Below, piece after piece: positions 49,333-60,944 of a DNA stretch of 64,000 nucleotides. The position numbers and the translations under genes were made by a program. This DNA is from Pyricularia pennisetigena. Lineage: Eukaryota > Ascomycota > Sordariomycetes > Magnaporthales > Pyriculariaceae. Position 1 is the first letter of the stretch. Each line of letters starts with the position of its first letter. The stretch spans positions 4,192,781-4,256,780 of the forward strand of contig NC_043742.1 in NCBI RefSeq assembly GCF_004337985.1. Direction: 5' to 3'. The notes beneath the pieces are model-generated. The model did no database searches, had not been told where the DNA came from, and saw only the letters and a program-made list of their open reading frames with translations.

Positions 49333-50602
49333 CGTAGTAACGGAAATTTTTGCACTCGACGGACTGATGTTGTCGGACTTGGGGTCCAGTGCCGGTCAAA
49401 TGACCTGTGGCGGGAGCTGTGGTATGCAATCGGACAGCACTTTTACCGGCAGTTGACTTGCGATGACCGGCGACAAGCTCTACGCAGGAGGGGCAAAAGT
49501 ATCTTGAAGAAAAGATAGCGTAGCTGTATTTTTCGGTGCGTGCGCGTTTCATCAACGCGCGTTCATCCCGGCGACTGCCACGGATGAGCTTAAAATTTTA
49601 TTTTATTTTATTTTGGTGTGGTTCAGGGATGGTGGAAATTGTCACTTTGAAACTACTACCTACCGTAGACCTAGAACTGGAGACTTTTGAGCTTCCTATC
49701 TAATGTAGACCCGATCGCATGAAGCCTTCGTCCTAATCGAAAATAAGCAATTGGAAAACGCTAAGAAAAGATGCGATGGCAAATATGCATTTGATTCCAG
49801 CCCCTATTAACAGCTATAAAAAGAAATAAAAAAAAAAAGAACAAAAAATCTTGCCTCCAACAGTCAGGCGTTGCGCTCGGCTCACCGACCCAACGTCGGA
49901 TGAAGGAGGGATTACCACAGCGGCGCAGGAAAATGGATGATGACGACATCAGATTGACGCGGGCGTCGGTTGATAATCCAGGCTCCAGCACCTGCAGGTT
50001 GACGGGGCCGCATGGGAAAATCCCTGTAAAACAAGAGGTTGCAGTGCATTTTGGGTTGCTGGCGAGGGCCCCACCATGCGCGTGCCAGAGGTTCTAGGGA
50101 CTCTCGATAATATGTAAGGGCCAGTCAGTGTCAAAGCTTGATCCCCGCCACAAAAATTCCCATCCTAGACCTGAGGCCCGGCTAGTCCCACGCTGTGGCA
50201 GGGAAGCCAGTCAAGGTCTTAATAGGGTAGCAGTAGCACTAGGCGCCTAGCAGCCACCGGATTTCCGTCACACCATCGACACCAGGGCCAAACTACCGTC
50301 GATCGCAACCTGATTCCAATCTCTTTCTGAATTGCCTTTATTCAAGATCAGGATGAACACAAATTTCCTCGACTTTTCGCCAATCTACTCCCTGCTATGA
50401 CACTGTCAAGTTTGAGCGGGTAGCTTCTCATTCGAGCAAGCACACCAAACGTCGAGTTGAAACCCGCGAGTCGCAACATCGAATAGTCAGCTCCTCAACA
50501 AATCTTTTAAACGAACTGGTTCGTCCCGCCAATCTCGCGCGCGCCTCGCGGTCGAACTCACCACCTAAAGCAAGGCAACCAACGCCAACGCGGGCTGGAA
50601 GG
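49333..50602. promoter_or_regulatory. divergent promoter region KHE1-like / SRF1-like
   Basis: 1.27 kb between head-to-head genes. It contains repeated TTTTA units (about 49595-49614) and an A-rich stretch near 49820-49848. No supported coding frame. Confidence 0.55.
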
Positions 50603-51775
50603 ATGCCCGACGTGAAGCAAGTACGGACTTTACCACGTAAGTTTGAGCTCGAAGGGCGCCCCGTTCTACCGTTCACGTTGTTCTCGGCTTGACATTCCGC
50701 TGACACGAACTGGGCGCGCTTCGCCATCGCATGATATGTAGCATGGATTGAATCTTATAACACTCGACTTGGTGCACCTTCTGAAGAGCACATCAGTCCG
50801 CTCGAGCCCCAACTGCCACAGCCAACCATACTGCCACAGCACAACAGTCAACCGAACGAACCGCAGAGGGTGACGACGCATAGTAGTGGGAGCAGTAGCC
50901 AGAAAGCCCGGTCAAATAATCGCCAACAGCAGTCGCCGGATGGGTATCCAGATTCTTCATCCGAGAAGCTTCCGCTGAAGAATCGTCGACCGCGAAACTT
51001 GTCCCAGTTTATTACGGGCAAGGGGCCGAGCAAGTGGGATCATCTGCGGTCAGCGGATCCGGTAATCGTGCCCAACCGCGCACCGCAGCTGCAGCAGACA
51101 TGGCGCGACTTTGTAACCTCGTCCAGCTACGCTGCTCATCGACCCAACGAGCACTCGGAAATCGTTGACGATGCGGCTCTGGAAAAACTACAACCCGGGC
51201 TTAACGATCCGATTCGTCTGCCTAGCTCGGCTGGTGGTGAGACGGCATACAACCCTTCGACTAGGACCAAAGCGCGCCGGGCAACCCCATTTCTGGAGCG
51301 ATTGATACTCGTACCGGTGCGCCACCCATTGGGACCATTGTTCTGCCGCCTGATGGTGCTTTCGACCTCGGTGGTCGCTTTGGCGCTAGCCGCCACCATT
51401 CAAAAGAAAATCTCGGAAGATTCTGGGAATCCGAACGTTGGTCTTGAGGAGCGCGGCCAAGCCATCTTTGCCATTGCTGTCGATACAGTCGCGATCCCTT
51501 ATATCGGCTATATCACGTGGGACGACAATATGGGTAGGCCGCTCGGCTTGCGTCCACCCAAAGAGCGCGTCAAGCTGATCCTTATGGACCTTTTCTTTAT
51601 CATGTTCAAGGCTGCCAGTACCGGCCTGGCGTTTGAGACGCTCATCTTTAGCAGGGTGTCCTGGACGATTTCTCTCATCCGGGCGCTGGCAGCGTTTGAA
51701 CTGATCGGTCTGGTATCGTGGGGTATGACGCTGATTGCAAACGTTTTCAGAGTCGTAGAGCGACTCGGTGGATGA
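50603..51775 (+). CDS. Multi-spanning membrane protein, Srf1-like (regulator of phospholipase D)
   Basis: Exons 50603-50636 and 50742-51775 give 355 residues. The short first exon yields MPDVKQVRTLP, which joins PWIESYNTRLG across the intron. About 200 polar residues follow with the landmarks KWDHLRSADPVIV and WRDFVTSSSYAAHR. Four hydrophobic segments complete the protein: FCRLMVLSTSVVALALAATI, AIFAIAVDTVAIPYIGYIT, LILMDLFFIMFKAASTGLAF and LIRALAAFELIGLVSWGMTL. Length, the RTLPPW opening and the layout match my recollection of fungal Srf1-type proteins. In yeast Srf1 regulates the phospholipase D Spo14. Function here is by similarity only. A later ATG at 50870 would drop the conserved N-terminus and is not favoured. 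Confidence 0.7.
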
Positions 51776-52120
51776 TATCCATCACTCCCTTGAAACAAGA
51801 TGAGTGGTATGGACTGACTCATGACGAAAGACGAGAACTCCGCGCTGCAACAAGCCCCACCCCCCGACATGCACGATGATCACTATCCCTTTTTGTTTTT
51901 CTCTGTGTTTTTATTATATTACGACTTCCTGGAGCGACTTTCGAATTTGGGCATCGGCGAGGCGTTATAAGGAAGGGACAGGCGGAACTTCGGTGGGTCA
52001 AAGTATTTGGTCCCAGGCAACCAAATCCGTGTAAGGATACAACAGTCCTTGCAATGTATTAAATAGTATACCTAAGCCGGCATTGAATTGATATACATTA
52101 TACCCAGGGCGCTACCATTT
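51776..52120. other. intergenic between convergent genes
   Basis: 345 nt between the stop codons of the SRF1-like and dehydrogenase genes; T-rich 3' flank, no gene. Confidence 0.6.
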
Positions 52121-53318
52121 TTAAAGCCTGGAAGCCTTGCTGTTCATATCCTGGGAAGGGATTTCTATAACGAGTTTCCCAAATTGCTTGCCGGCTTTCA
52201 GATCATCAAAAAGGCCTTCTATGCCTTCAAGGTTATCCAGCCCCTTCACGACACGGCTCACAACAGGCTTGATCTCCTGTTTGCGAACAAACTCAATCAT
52301 GTTACGATAGTCCTTGCGGCTTCCCATGGTCGTACCGCGTATCTCGATGTGCTTGAGCACAGCCTGCATTACCCAGTCCATCTTGGGGCCAGTGGTCATG
52401 CCGTAACTTGAAATGATTCCACCGGCTTTGAGCACCCGCAACGACCGCTTGACGATGTCGCCCCCTGCCCCGTCAATGATGGCATCAAGGAACGGCCTGA
52501 CTTTGGGCAGCATCTGAGCGAGCTGCTTGTCCCAATCAGCATCGCGATAGTTTACGCCGCCCTCAGCCCCAAGCTGCTTCGCACGCTCAATCTTATGCGC
52601 GGTCCCGCTCGTCACCCACACGCGGCAGTTCATGGCCACGGCGAACTGGAGCGCCGCCAGGGCGACTCCGCCGCCGATCCCAGTGACGAGGACGTTCCTG
52701 CGCGGCTCCAGCGGGTTCACGGTCGGCGAGATGCCGGCCTTGACCACGACGGCGCGCCAGGCGGTGAGCCCGACGAGCGGCAATGCAGCGCCCTCGGTGG
52801 GGCTCAGATGCTCCGGCGCGAGCTCAACCTCGTCGGCATCGATGACGGCGTACTCGCGGGCGGTGCCGGCATCCTCATACGTGATGGCGCTGCCGCAGAC
52901 GGCGAACTTGAAGAGCTCCTCTGGGCCGTCCGGGTCGGCGCGCCAGCCGCGGGACGGTGTGGGCAGTACGGCCTTGCCGACCAGGTGGGAGGGCCCCGAG
53001 ACCACAGTGGCGTAGCCATCCGCCAGCATGGGGGCGTCGAAGGATATGCCCGGATACAAGTGTTGGCGGATAAAGAGGTCTCGATGGTTCAGTGCCACCG
53101 CATGGTACCGGATCAGAAGCTGGTTGGGGCCAGGGCTTGGCATGGGCACCTCCTTGAGTTCTAGGCTACATGGGCAGTGTTATTTTAGCTGAGTTTTGTT
53201 GCCACGAGAACTTCATTCCCGCCTTACAGCTTTAATTTTCTCCAGGCATGACATACGGGTAATAAACCTTGCCTGGCTTCCCGCCCTCTGTTTTCTTCAC
53301 GCTGAGTTGAAGAGGCAT
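52121..53318 (-). CDS. MDR-superfamily NAD(P)-dependent dehydrogenase/quinone-oxidoreductase-like
   Basis: Exons 53318-53257 and 53165-52121 give 368 residues. Exon 1 provides MPLQLSVKKTEGGKPGKVYY and joins PLELKEVPMPSPGPNQLLI. The catalytic-domain landmark is ALNHRDLFIRQHLYPGI. The Rossmann segment is NVLVTGIGGGVALAALQFA, then AKQLGAEGGVNYRDADW and IIDGAGGDIVKRSLRVLKAGG. The classic GHE zinc-site motif of alcohol dehydrogenases is absent at the expected place (LADGYATVVSG), so a zinc-independent, quinone-oxidoreductase-like or zinc-type-ADH-like enzyme is more likely. Substrate unknown. GC-rich, with long antisense frames (52595-53164) that I take as shadows. Divergent from ARP9. Confidence 0.9.
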
Positions 53319-54265
53319 AGTGCAAGTGGACGTATCGCTGCTTTGAGCTATTGTCGGTATAAGTCAATAATGTTGATTGTATTTTATATACGACTTTGCA
53401 TTGAGCAATAATGGCTGCAGAATATGATACCCCTTAATAAATTATACTCTTACACTGTATGATGATGAATGTGATATAATTTTATAACTAAAGTCAAGCC
53501 GGGCGGACGGAGATTGGTGATGTAAGTCCGTCCCCGCATTCTCCAGAAAAAAAAAAACCCTCGGCTCGCTCTTTGACTCCAAAGGTTGCCAATGTTCATT
53601 CGTTGGACGATTCAAGGAACGGACTGGTCAACTAGACTACTGTAGACCTAGGCGAAAGCGGCTTACAAATTGCAATTTTACCCCAGATCAGCCAGATTTG
53701 GCTGGCAACCCATAGTAGCATTTGGATCAACGCTGAATTTACCAATGTTGACAATTTAATGCTCACCTACAACAGCAGGCGATAATCTATGAAAATCCAA
53801 CCGTAACAAATTTGAAAGAGCTTTATTAGTTTCTTGCTTTTGTTTGTGTTCCAGTTCCCAAGTCTTATGATCTAATCATAGTCATGGTTTTGGCGTAAAT
53901 TTGATTTTGTCAACCGCTTTGCTTGGACCTCTCGTCACACTGTACCTTACAATGACCGTTTGCATTGAGACCGAGGAATGTATGGTGGGAAGCCTACCCT
54001 GCATCGACTAGTTGCCTTGGGCTGGGCCCACTCAGAGCCAAAAATTGGATGCGCCGCGAGCCAATTCGACATCGCGCCAGAGACGCGACGAGCGAGACCA
54101 GAGCTCTGTTGGAGATCCAAGCTTCATCTGCTCTAGTGAATCCCCCACCCTTTGGGAGCGACTTGGAGCACAGAACAGGAGCATTCATCACGATTGAGCA
54201 TATCTTTCCTCCATGAAACTAGGATAAGCTGATTATTTCCGAACACTTTTCAATCACCGGCCAAG
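53319..54265. promoter_or_regulatory. divergent promoter region dehydrogenase / ARP9
   Basis: 947 nt between head-to-head genes, AT-rich in its first 600 nt. No supported coding frame; short frames at 53965-54216 lack motifs. Confidence 0.55.
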
Positions 54266-56575
54266 ATGTCTGGCGCATCTGGCAAATGGCGCGAGGACCA
54301 GGTCCTTGTCATCTGCCCTGGCAGCAAGACCACAATGGCTCAGATGGGCTGCGCTGAACTGACCCCTCCAGCGCACCGCATCCCTACGCGCATGTTCAAG
54401 GACGATGAAGGCGAAGGTTATAGGCCGTATCATATCGAGAAGCGCAAAAAGACGCCAGCGCAGCCTGCCAATGGTGCGGCGCCTCAGTCAGAAGAGGACG
54501 AATGGGAGTACATCGAGGACCCCGATGCGACAGAGGGCGCCATATATCCCATCAAAGGTATGTACCTCTATTCAGGACTCTGAGATGTGCTGCATGGAGC
54601 AATCTTACTTGCTTGTACAGCCTGATGAGGACTGACCCTTCTCCTTTCTAGGCGGTCGCATCGTCAACATGCATGCCTTCCTGGCCTTTCTGGACCACGT
54701 CCACAGTCTGCTCACGACGACTTATCATAACACACCGATAATGCTGATGGCATCCCCACAGTGGACACGGCCAGACTGCGAAGCTATCACACGCTACATC
54801 TTTGAAAAGACAAAAACCCCTGCACTCTGCCTGATCCACAGTGCTGTTGCGACCCAGTACGGCCTCAAGTGGCCGAGCATGACCGTGGTCGACGTGGGCT
54901 TTGAGAAGGTGGATGTCACCTGCTTATACGACAGCAGGGTTGTCAGCCATCAGGAGGTTGGCAACCCGGTCGACGAGAACTTTGGGGAGGCCATCTCGGG
55001 CGGAGAGGTCTTTACACGAAAGCTTCAGAGCTTGCTCAAGGATAAAGAATTCACATATGAAATGGCAGAGCAATTGAAGAAGAGTCCTGTTTGCGAAGTC
55101 CTTCCTTACGCGGCCGAGAACCCGCTGCTCATGGAGCTGCCGAAAGAGAACGCATCGGCTGGACCCGTACCGGCTCCAACTGCCGTGCTTCAGGCGGCCC
55201 AGGAAGCACCAGCTACCGTGGAGCCCACGCGACCGCCGATCACCACTGCTGATGCCGAGGAAGATGATGAGGCTGGCGACGACAAGGCTGCCAATAACGA
55301 CGATGGAGTTTTGGACGTTGCTAGCATTGTTACTAGCGGTCAAACGAAGGAATTCCTGGCCAAGAAGGAGAAAGAGAAGGCGGAGAAGCAAAAAGGGAAG
55401 AAGGGGGCCAAGGGTCAAGAAGGCGATGCAACTGCCACGAAGACCGCAAGGCTACCCAATTCAAAGAGGATGAAGGCTACATTTCACTACGAGGAGGTGG
55501 TGCGAGAGGAAGCTCCATTACCCGCAGATGCCGAGCCGAAGCCTGTCGAGACGACCAACCCCCCTGCAAGTGGTCAAGAAGCCACAGCGGAGGCCAATGG
55601 TGCTCCCGCAGGGGAAAGCAGCGAAGCAAAGCCCGATTCAGATAGCAGTGCAGCACCGACCGCTTCCAACGGTGAAACCAAAGAGCCCGAAGCAAAGCCA
55701 GCAGACACACCACTATCCTTCTTCCCGTCTGCTGAAGCACCAGCGGCCGCGGTGCCCTCTGGCACAGAGCGCGCGGTGAAGCGGATAAGGCGAGACATTG
55801 AGGTAGGGTTGGAGAGGTTCAACTTTGCGGACCGTGCCGAGATCGACCGCATCGTGACTGCAATTTACAAAGCAGTACAGGGGATTGAGGACATGTATAT
55901 GCGCCCGGCTTGCTGGGAGCACCTGGTTTTCGTTGGCAACGGTGCTCGCGTGCGCGGCCTCAAGGAGAACATATTGCAGACGCTGAACTCTAGATATTTG
56001 GTGTCCCCCAGCACTGCGACCATGTTCACTTCGGAGCTGCCGTCGAACCTGGCCACTCCCACAGGGACCGGATCGCAGACACCCACAGGGAGCTTTACGG
56101 GACCGCCTCACCAGCTTCCTGCCCCTACGAGCGGCGTTAATCCGCTGCTGCGTGATGCGGTGACCGCGGCATCTATGGGACACGCCGGGACACCAGGAGG
56201 TCCTATGGGACCGAACGCGCCTGGGAGCACTGCCGGCGATGGCGGCGCGGTATCGTCTCATTTTCACAGCCAGACACCGACAAGTATCAAGCTTGCTGCT
56301 TTACCCACTTATCTCGGCGAGTGGACCAAGAACGGTTACGAGGAGGCTATGTTCTTGGGAGCGCAGGTTGCGGCGAGGCTGGCTTTCTGTATGCACAATT
56401 TGAGTGCTGCCGAGGCAGAGAGCCAAAGGTTAATGAGCCTGAACAGGATTGAGTTCAAGTAAGTCCTTCTCCCGTTGTTCCCGAATGTAGAGGTTTGATG
56501 AGCGGATGCTAACATGATGTTCGCAGTGAGCTTGGTCCCAAAGCCATTCGAACCCACTCTATGCTTGGCCAATAG
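54266..56575 (+). CDS. ARP9: Actin-related protein Arp9 (SWI/SNF and RSC remodelling subunit)
   Basis: Nuclear actin-like subunit of SWI/SNF-class chromatin remodellers. Exons 54266-54557, 54652-56458 and 56527-56575 give 715 residues. The N-terminal part has the fungal Arp9 landmarks DQVLVICPGSKTTMAQMGC, HRIPTRMF and GAIYPIKGGRIVNMHAF, the last rebuilt over intron 1. Then come ASPQWTRPDCEAITRYIFEK and VVDVGFEKVDVTCLY, equivalent to an actin phosphate loop. A long Ala/Pro/Lys/Glu-rich insertion follows (about residues 260-480). The actin fold resumes at VGLERFNFADRAEIDRIVTA, HLVFVGNGARVRGLKENILQ and LAALPTYLGEWTKNGYEEAM. The last exon encodes NELGPKAIRTHSMLGQ. The ATP-binding site appears degenerate compared with actin, as is usual for Arp9. 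Confidence 0.92.
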
Positions 56576-57043
56576 ACCCTTTGTCCTGGACAGTCAATAC
56601 AAGACATAGTTTACGTCCCTCTGAGCTGACAAAGTTGATTTTGAGCTGATTGTGGCTATTTTTGTTTGGACTGACTGACTTTTTTTCTGAAAATTGATTG
56701 CGGGTTTCCTACCAGATCCTCACTAATCTACACGTCAAGATAAAGCGATTTTCTAGAGTTTTGGTATTTTGGGTGGTTTCGTGATGCCGTTTTCTAGCCA
56801 ATACTTGGAGGGACTAACCAGTGTATTCATTCGATTGTGACTCACTGCATATTCTTCTTCAGCTGAGGATCTCTTAGAATTAAGCAGAAAGTGCATCTGC
56901 ACTCAAGCCAAAGGACCTTGGGCACGACATACATAGCCTTTGCTCCTAGTTTTGTCTTGTCTGTTTATACTTGCTCATACTCGAACACTGCTGCACTTTT
57001 CTTCAATACGTAACCCCGCGCGCACCCGAAAACAAAACCCACA
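56576..57043. other. intergenic: ARP9 3' flank and RidA promoter
   Basis: 468 nt between two plus-strand genes; T-rich, with no coding frame that can be supported. Confidence 0.6.
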
Positions 57044-57457
57044 ATGACGGAGCGGCGCCTCATCAGCTCCGGCTCGACATTCGAGTCGCAGATCGGCTAC
57101 TCGCGCGCCGTCGTCAGCGGCGACTGGATCATGGTGTCAGGCTGCACGGGCTACGACTACAGCACCGGCGAGATCGCAGCGGGCGACGTGACCGCGCAGG
57201 CGGAGCAGGCCTTTTGCAACATCGCGTCCGCCCTGCGCGAGGCCGGCGCCGACATGCGGGACGTCGTGCGCGTGCGCTACATCCTGCCCGACCGCGCCGA
57301 CTTCCCCAAGATCTGGGACGTCACGAGGCGCTGGCTCGGTGACGTCCGGCCCGCCGCCACCATGGTCCAGGCCGGCCTCATGGAGGAGGCCATGCTGGTC
57401 GAGATCGAAGTCACTGCTAGGCGCGGCGGGGCCGGTGGTGGGCCTTTGCTGGCGTGA
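57044..57457 (+). CDS. RidA/YjgF/UK114-family protein
   Basis: 137 residues, intronless. RidA proteins hydrolyse reactive enamine/imine intermediates made by PLP enzymes, protecting other enzymes from damage; some members have other roles. Seen here: SRAVVSGDWIMVSGCTGYDY near the N-terminus, AEQAFCNIASALREAGADMR, VRVRYILPDRADFPKIWDV, and the family C-terminal motif RPAATMVQAGLMEEAMLVEI with the conserved Arg of the active-site cleft. The ARGGGAGGG tail is low complexity. The coding region is markedly GC-rich compared with the flanks. Eukaryotic RidA is often mitochondrial or cytosolic; no clear targeting peptide is visible. Confidence 0.93.
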   Translation: MTERRLISSGSTFESQIGYSRAVVSGDWIMVSGCTGYDYSTGEIAAGDVTAQAEQAFCNIASALREAGADMRDVVRVRYILPDRADFPKIWDVTRRWLGDVRPAATMVQAGLMEEAMLVEIEVTARRGGAGGGPLLA

Positions 57458-58316
57458 GAGTCTTTGTGGGTGAGGTTCGAAGTGGGGATTGGTTTGCGGT
57501 GCGGCTGTGGTGTTTGGTTAGGCTAGGTGGAAGGGGAACGATGGGTGTTGTTTTGTTCCGGGGCTTTGTAATACGACAGGTCAAGTAGACTCGGCACAAA
57601 TCAGTCGCACGCATATTCAAACTGCAATCGATGTAGGTGGGCATGAAATTATTTGGCATAGCAAAGCTTTGCTGATCTGGTTGACTAGGCAGGTATAAGA
57701 GTGGCATATATGCGGTAACCCAGTGGCCTGCCATGGAGAGCTTGGCGATCCTGCCCTCCCATCGCGAGGGGAGATACACCACATCGAGCCCTTGACTTCC
57801 ACCCAATTCTTCCGAGTAGTAGCCGAGGGGTTTTATCATTTTTGCAGCTGTTTTGCTTGCAAGTGATAAGATTCTGATTCCTAGTACCCTCCGGCCCTGT
57901 ACAAGTGCGAGCGGATGACTAAAATCTCAGAAGCTGAAGTCTGGCGATCACTGATCGATTGTGCATTCTCTGATATTCACACCTGAGGACATTCAGTAAT
58001 TTGCCAGATATTTACAGTGTTCTGCACAGGCATGTATCTAGATTCACGGTACTGGAGGCTTTGAGGGCGAGAAGACCGTATTAGGCATCTGATGGTGTAA
58101 GGCTCTAGCCAGAAAGAAGCTGATGGTGCTTCTGAGACGAACACAGCTTCGCGAAACGGTGGGCTATTATTTCACCTTCTGCTTTGCATCTCGATAATGT
58201 CCCTGAGGTCGCAGTGACCACCAGTCTCATCTGACTCAACGGAATTTCTCCATCATGGCCAATGGCTTTTGAGCAATCTTTGACGACCACGCGCAACGAA
58301 TACTTAGAGGTTCTGC
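57458..58316. other. intergenic between convergent RidA and fructosamine-kinase-like genes
   Basis: 859 nt between two convergent stop codons. Frames at 57417-57839 (minus) and elsewhere have no motifs and overlap the RidA end. No gene assigned. Confidence 0.55.
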
Positions 58317-59685
58317 CTATCCATGTCTGCGGACTAGGTCCCTCATTGAATTGAGCACCCTGGGCAGATTTAAAACGCCGTCATTGGTTAGAATGCCGCA
58401 GACCGATAGTCACATCAAGGGAAAGCACTCACTGTTCACGGAGGGTATCCGTACCATACAAAGCCAAGGCGTGGATGTCGAATCTCCTTGAATATCTCGG
58501 CGTTAGAGGCCCGAATTTTATGTGATAGGACTGGCGAATATGTGATATTTACTCACAGGCGATAGAGATCCAAGCGGTCCGGAAACTCATCTTCCGGTTC
58601 CGAAATCGTAGTGAAGCGCCTGTAGGCGGCAATATATTCGTCCCCAAACCTGTGATTAGGTACCATCCACTGACCGAATTCGTCTATTATAGAAGCATGT
58701 TGACAAGGTTCGGATTTGTTTTGTTAGCTTCATCCCGAAAAAAAAAGGACACAAAAACAAGAAGACAATACTTGAGCAGTAAAACAAGCTCCACGTACAT
58801 TCGTTGTGCGCATAAAAGGAGCTCAAGCCAAAAACACGGATTTTCCCATTGTTCGTATCGACCCCTGAATTTGCATACCAAAGGTCTCCATGGACAAGAC
58901 AGGGTGTAATAGATTGCCCGCCACTCTCAAGAGGCCTGAGGAGACGAGGGATGACCACGTTCACCAGGACGTCCGCTAGCAAGTCAAACTCCCGGTTGCG
59001 AGACTTGCGACTCTTGGCCTCGAGGCCAAGAGCGAACCTCATGCTCTTGGCGAAGAAAACCTCCCAGCGGTCTTCCCAACCGACATACTGTGGCAGGTTG
59101 CCACGGTAGGTTGTCACGGGGAAGCCGAACTTGCCCTCGGGTGATCTGCCGACCCGATGCAACCTCACCAGGTGTGAAGCGAAGGCGACGGGGTCTGGCA
59201 TCTCGTCCGACATGTCGTGGAAGTCGCAGATGAGGAAGTAGGCGCCAGGAACGGTGGAGTAGGAGCCCCAGCCTACAGGCTTGGTGACGAACTCGGGCGC
59301 GGCCTGGTGTGCTGTGCACAATGATGCATACTCGCCCTCGACAGCGGCTTTGCAGTTCTTCCAGGCAAAGACTTTGATAAAGAAGGACTTGCTTGTCCCA
59401 TCAAGCAGGGTAACATCGATTCTCCCGATCTTGTTCCAGAAACTGACCCCGTGGCTCTCGACGGACTGAACCTTGCATCCTCTGGGCAGGGCTGGTATAT
59501 GTGGAATGACAACATATTAATTATTTCTCGTATTCTTTTTTCTAGTTCTTTCACCATAGCGTGTCTAGGCATTGCTATTCGGAAAAAGTGATAAAGGTGA
59601 GGGTTTTCTTACCTTTTAAAATTGCAGGGTCGAGAGGCTCGCGATCGTGGCCGAAGTCTGGGATGTCAATAATACCTAGCCCCAT
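58317..59685 (-). CDS. Fructosamine/ketosamine-3-kinase-like protein with altered metal-binding site
   Basis: Exons 59685-59613, 59491-58799, 58683-58557, 58486-58433 and 58359-58317 give 329 residues. Family members phosphorylate sugar adducts on protein amines, causing deglycation. Exon 1 gives MGLGIIDIPDFGHDREPLD; then come ALPRGCKVQSVESHGVSFW, DGTSKSFFIKVF with the likely ATP-binding Lys, FHDMSDEMPDP, and TTYRGNLPQYVGWEDRWEVF. The catalytic-loop motif HGDLWYAN is at 225-232. After it, where relatives read (I/V)xD followed by a small-residue pair and FYAHNE, this protein reads VFGLSSFYAHNE: the Asp that would bind Mg is Gly246 (codon GGC, 58829-58827). The rest, YEFGQW, RFDIHALALYGTDTLREQ and SMRDLVRRHG, is intact, and the reading frame is open through all five exons. 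Either a pseudokinase or a sequencing error is possible. Confidence 0.88.
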
Positions 59686-60033
59686 GTTATTGTTATGTTA
59701 CACAAGCCACTGTATGAGTATAAACGTCGTGAAAATAAAGATTCAATGGGGATAGGAGCTTACAGAATACGCCAAATATCCTTCTGAATCTGACGAGCGG
59801 GGTAATGGATCTTAAAACAGATAACCAACACCTCGGCGCTTAAATACTTGTTCACGGATCTCCACCTTGAAGGTATTGGCAGATATAAGTCCAAAGCCAG
59901 GAGTGCATTATCAGATCCAGCTACATATCACCAAGTCTTGTAGATCTTTTTCAGCTCATAATCAAATCATCACCCTTCCCCTACCCGCCTAAAACACACA
60001 TCAGAAATTGGAACGCAACGGTGGTCCAGCAAG
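59686..60033. promoter_or_regulatory. divergent promoter, kinase-like / deaminase
   Basis: 348 nt between head-to-head start codons, small enough to be a shared bidirectional promoter. No coding frame. Confidence 0.6.
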
Positions 60034-60701
60034 ATGGAGCCGCCAGCATCCTCGACGCGCCTCGCTCCAGGGAGCCATGAGGACTTTATGAACCTCGCAA
60101 TCGAGGAGGCACGCAAGTCCCGCCCGGACCCGGGCAAGTTCCGCGTGGGCGCGGTGCTTGTAGACGAAGACACGGGCGAGGTCTTGTCACGGGGCTACTA
60201 CCTCGAATATCCAGAAGTATGTGAAGGAAAGGGCAGGCCTCTTTACCACCCTCTCTAGGGGACCGGCTTTTCTTGAAAAAAAAAAAAAAAAAAACAGCTC
60301 GCAACAGCTGATACTGACGCGGGCATATTCTCTTGGGCCAGGGATACAACGGCAGTCCCGGCACTGTCCATGCGGAGCGCGTCTGTATCATCAAGGCCGC
60401 CGAGCTTTACGGCGTGTCCGAGGCCGAGCTCGGCACGGTCCTGCCGCCCAACTGCGCCATATACACGACCATGGAGCCGTGCGATGCTCGTCCGAGTGGG
60501 GACAAGCCGTGCGTCGAGCGGTTGCTGGAAGTGAAGCAGGCCGTGAGGACCGTGTATGTGGGCATCCGCATGCCGGGCACGTCTGCTGATGCGGACGAAC
60601 CTGGAAAACGGAGGCTGGAGGAGTCAGGGGGGATCAAGGTCTTGTATCCTCTGCCCGAGTGGGAGGCCAAGCTTGTCAAGATGGCACAGGGCGAAGAATG
60701 A
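60034..60701 (+). CDS. CDA-fold nucleoside/pyrimidine deaminase, resembling the DRAP-deaminase domain of Rib2
   Basis: Exons 60034-60216 and 60342-60701 give 180 residues. A zinc-dependent deaminase: substrate-loop region NLAIEEARKSRPDPGKFRVG, GAVLVDEDTGEVLSRGYYLE, zinc ligand and proton-shuttle Glu in TVHAERVCIIKAAEL, and the two Cys ligands in TTMEPCDARPSGDKPCVERL. The EPC-x8-PC arrangement is like riboflavin-pathway deaminases (2,5-diamino-6-ribitylamino-pyrimidinone 5'-phosphate deaminase) rather than plain cytidine deaminase, which has PCxxC. There is no pseudouridine-synthase domain as in yeast Rib2, so it is a stand-alone deaminase. The intron contains a 19-nt A run (about 60276-60294). 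Divergent from the kinase-like gene. Confidence 0.85.
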
Positions 60702-60944
60702 AAAAATGGCAAGGCTAATGACCAATCAGCGTAGCACCGGCAATCGGTTTGTGTTACCACTCGGTCGACTTTTCAGTGACTGGATCATTGTCGCACATAT
60801 CTTAGGAGTTGTTGATGGTTTTCATGCTCGAGGTACCTCATGATCCCCTTCTAATAATACGAAATGGTGCTCGAGGTGATGAGATTGGGATGTTTTTTTT
60901 TTATCTTCATTTGAAAACTAGACTGCAGCTTGCCCAGCTGTCAC

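Noticed and set aside
52595..53164. 189-codon plus-strand frame over the dehydrogenase
   Set aside because: Antisense shadow of a GC-rich gene; the composition is Arg/Gly/Ala-rich without motifs.
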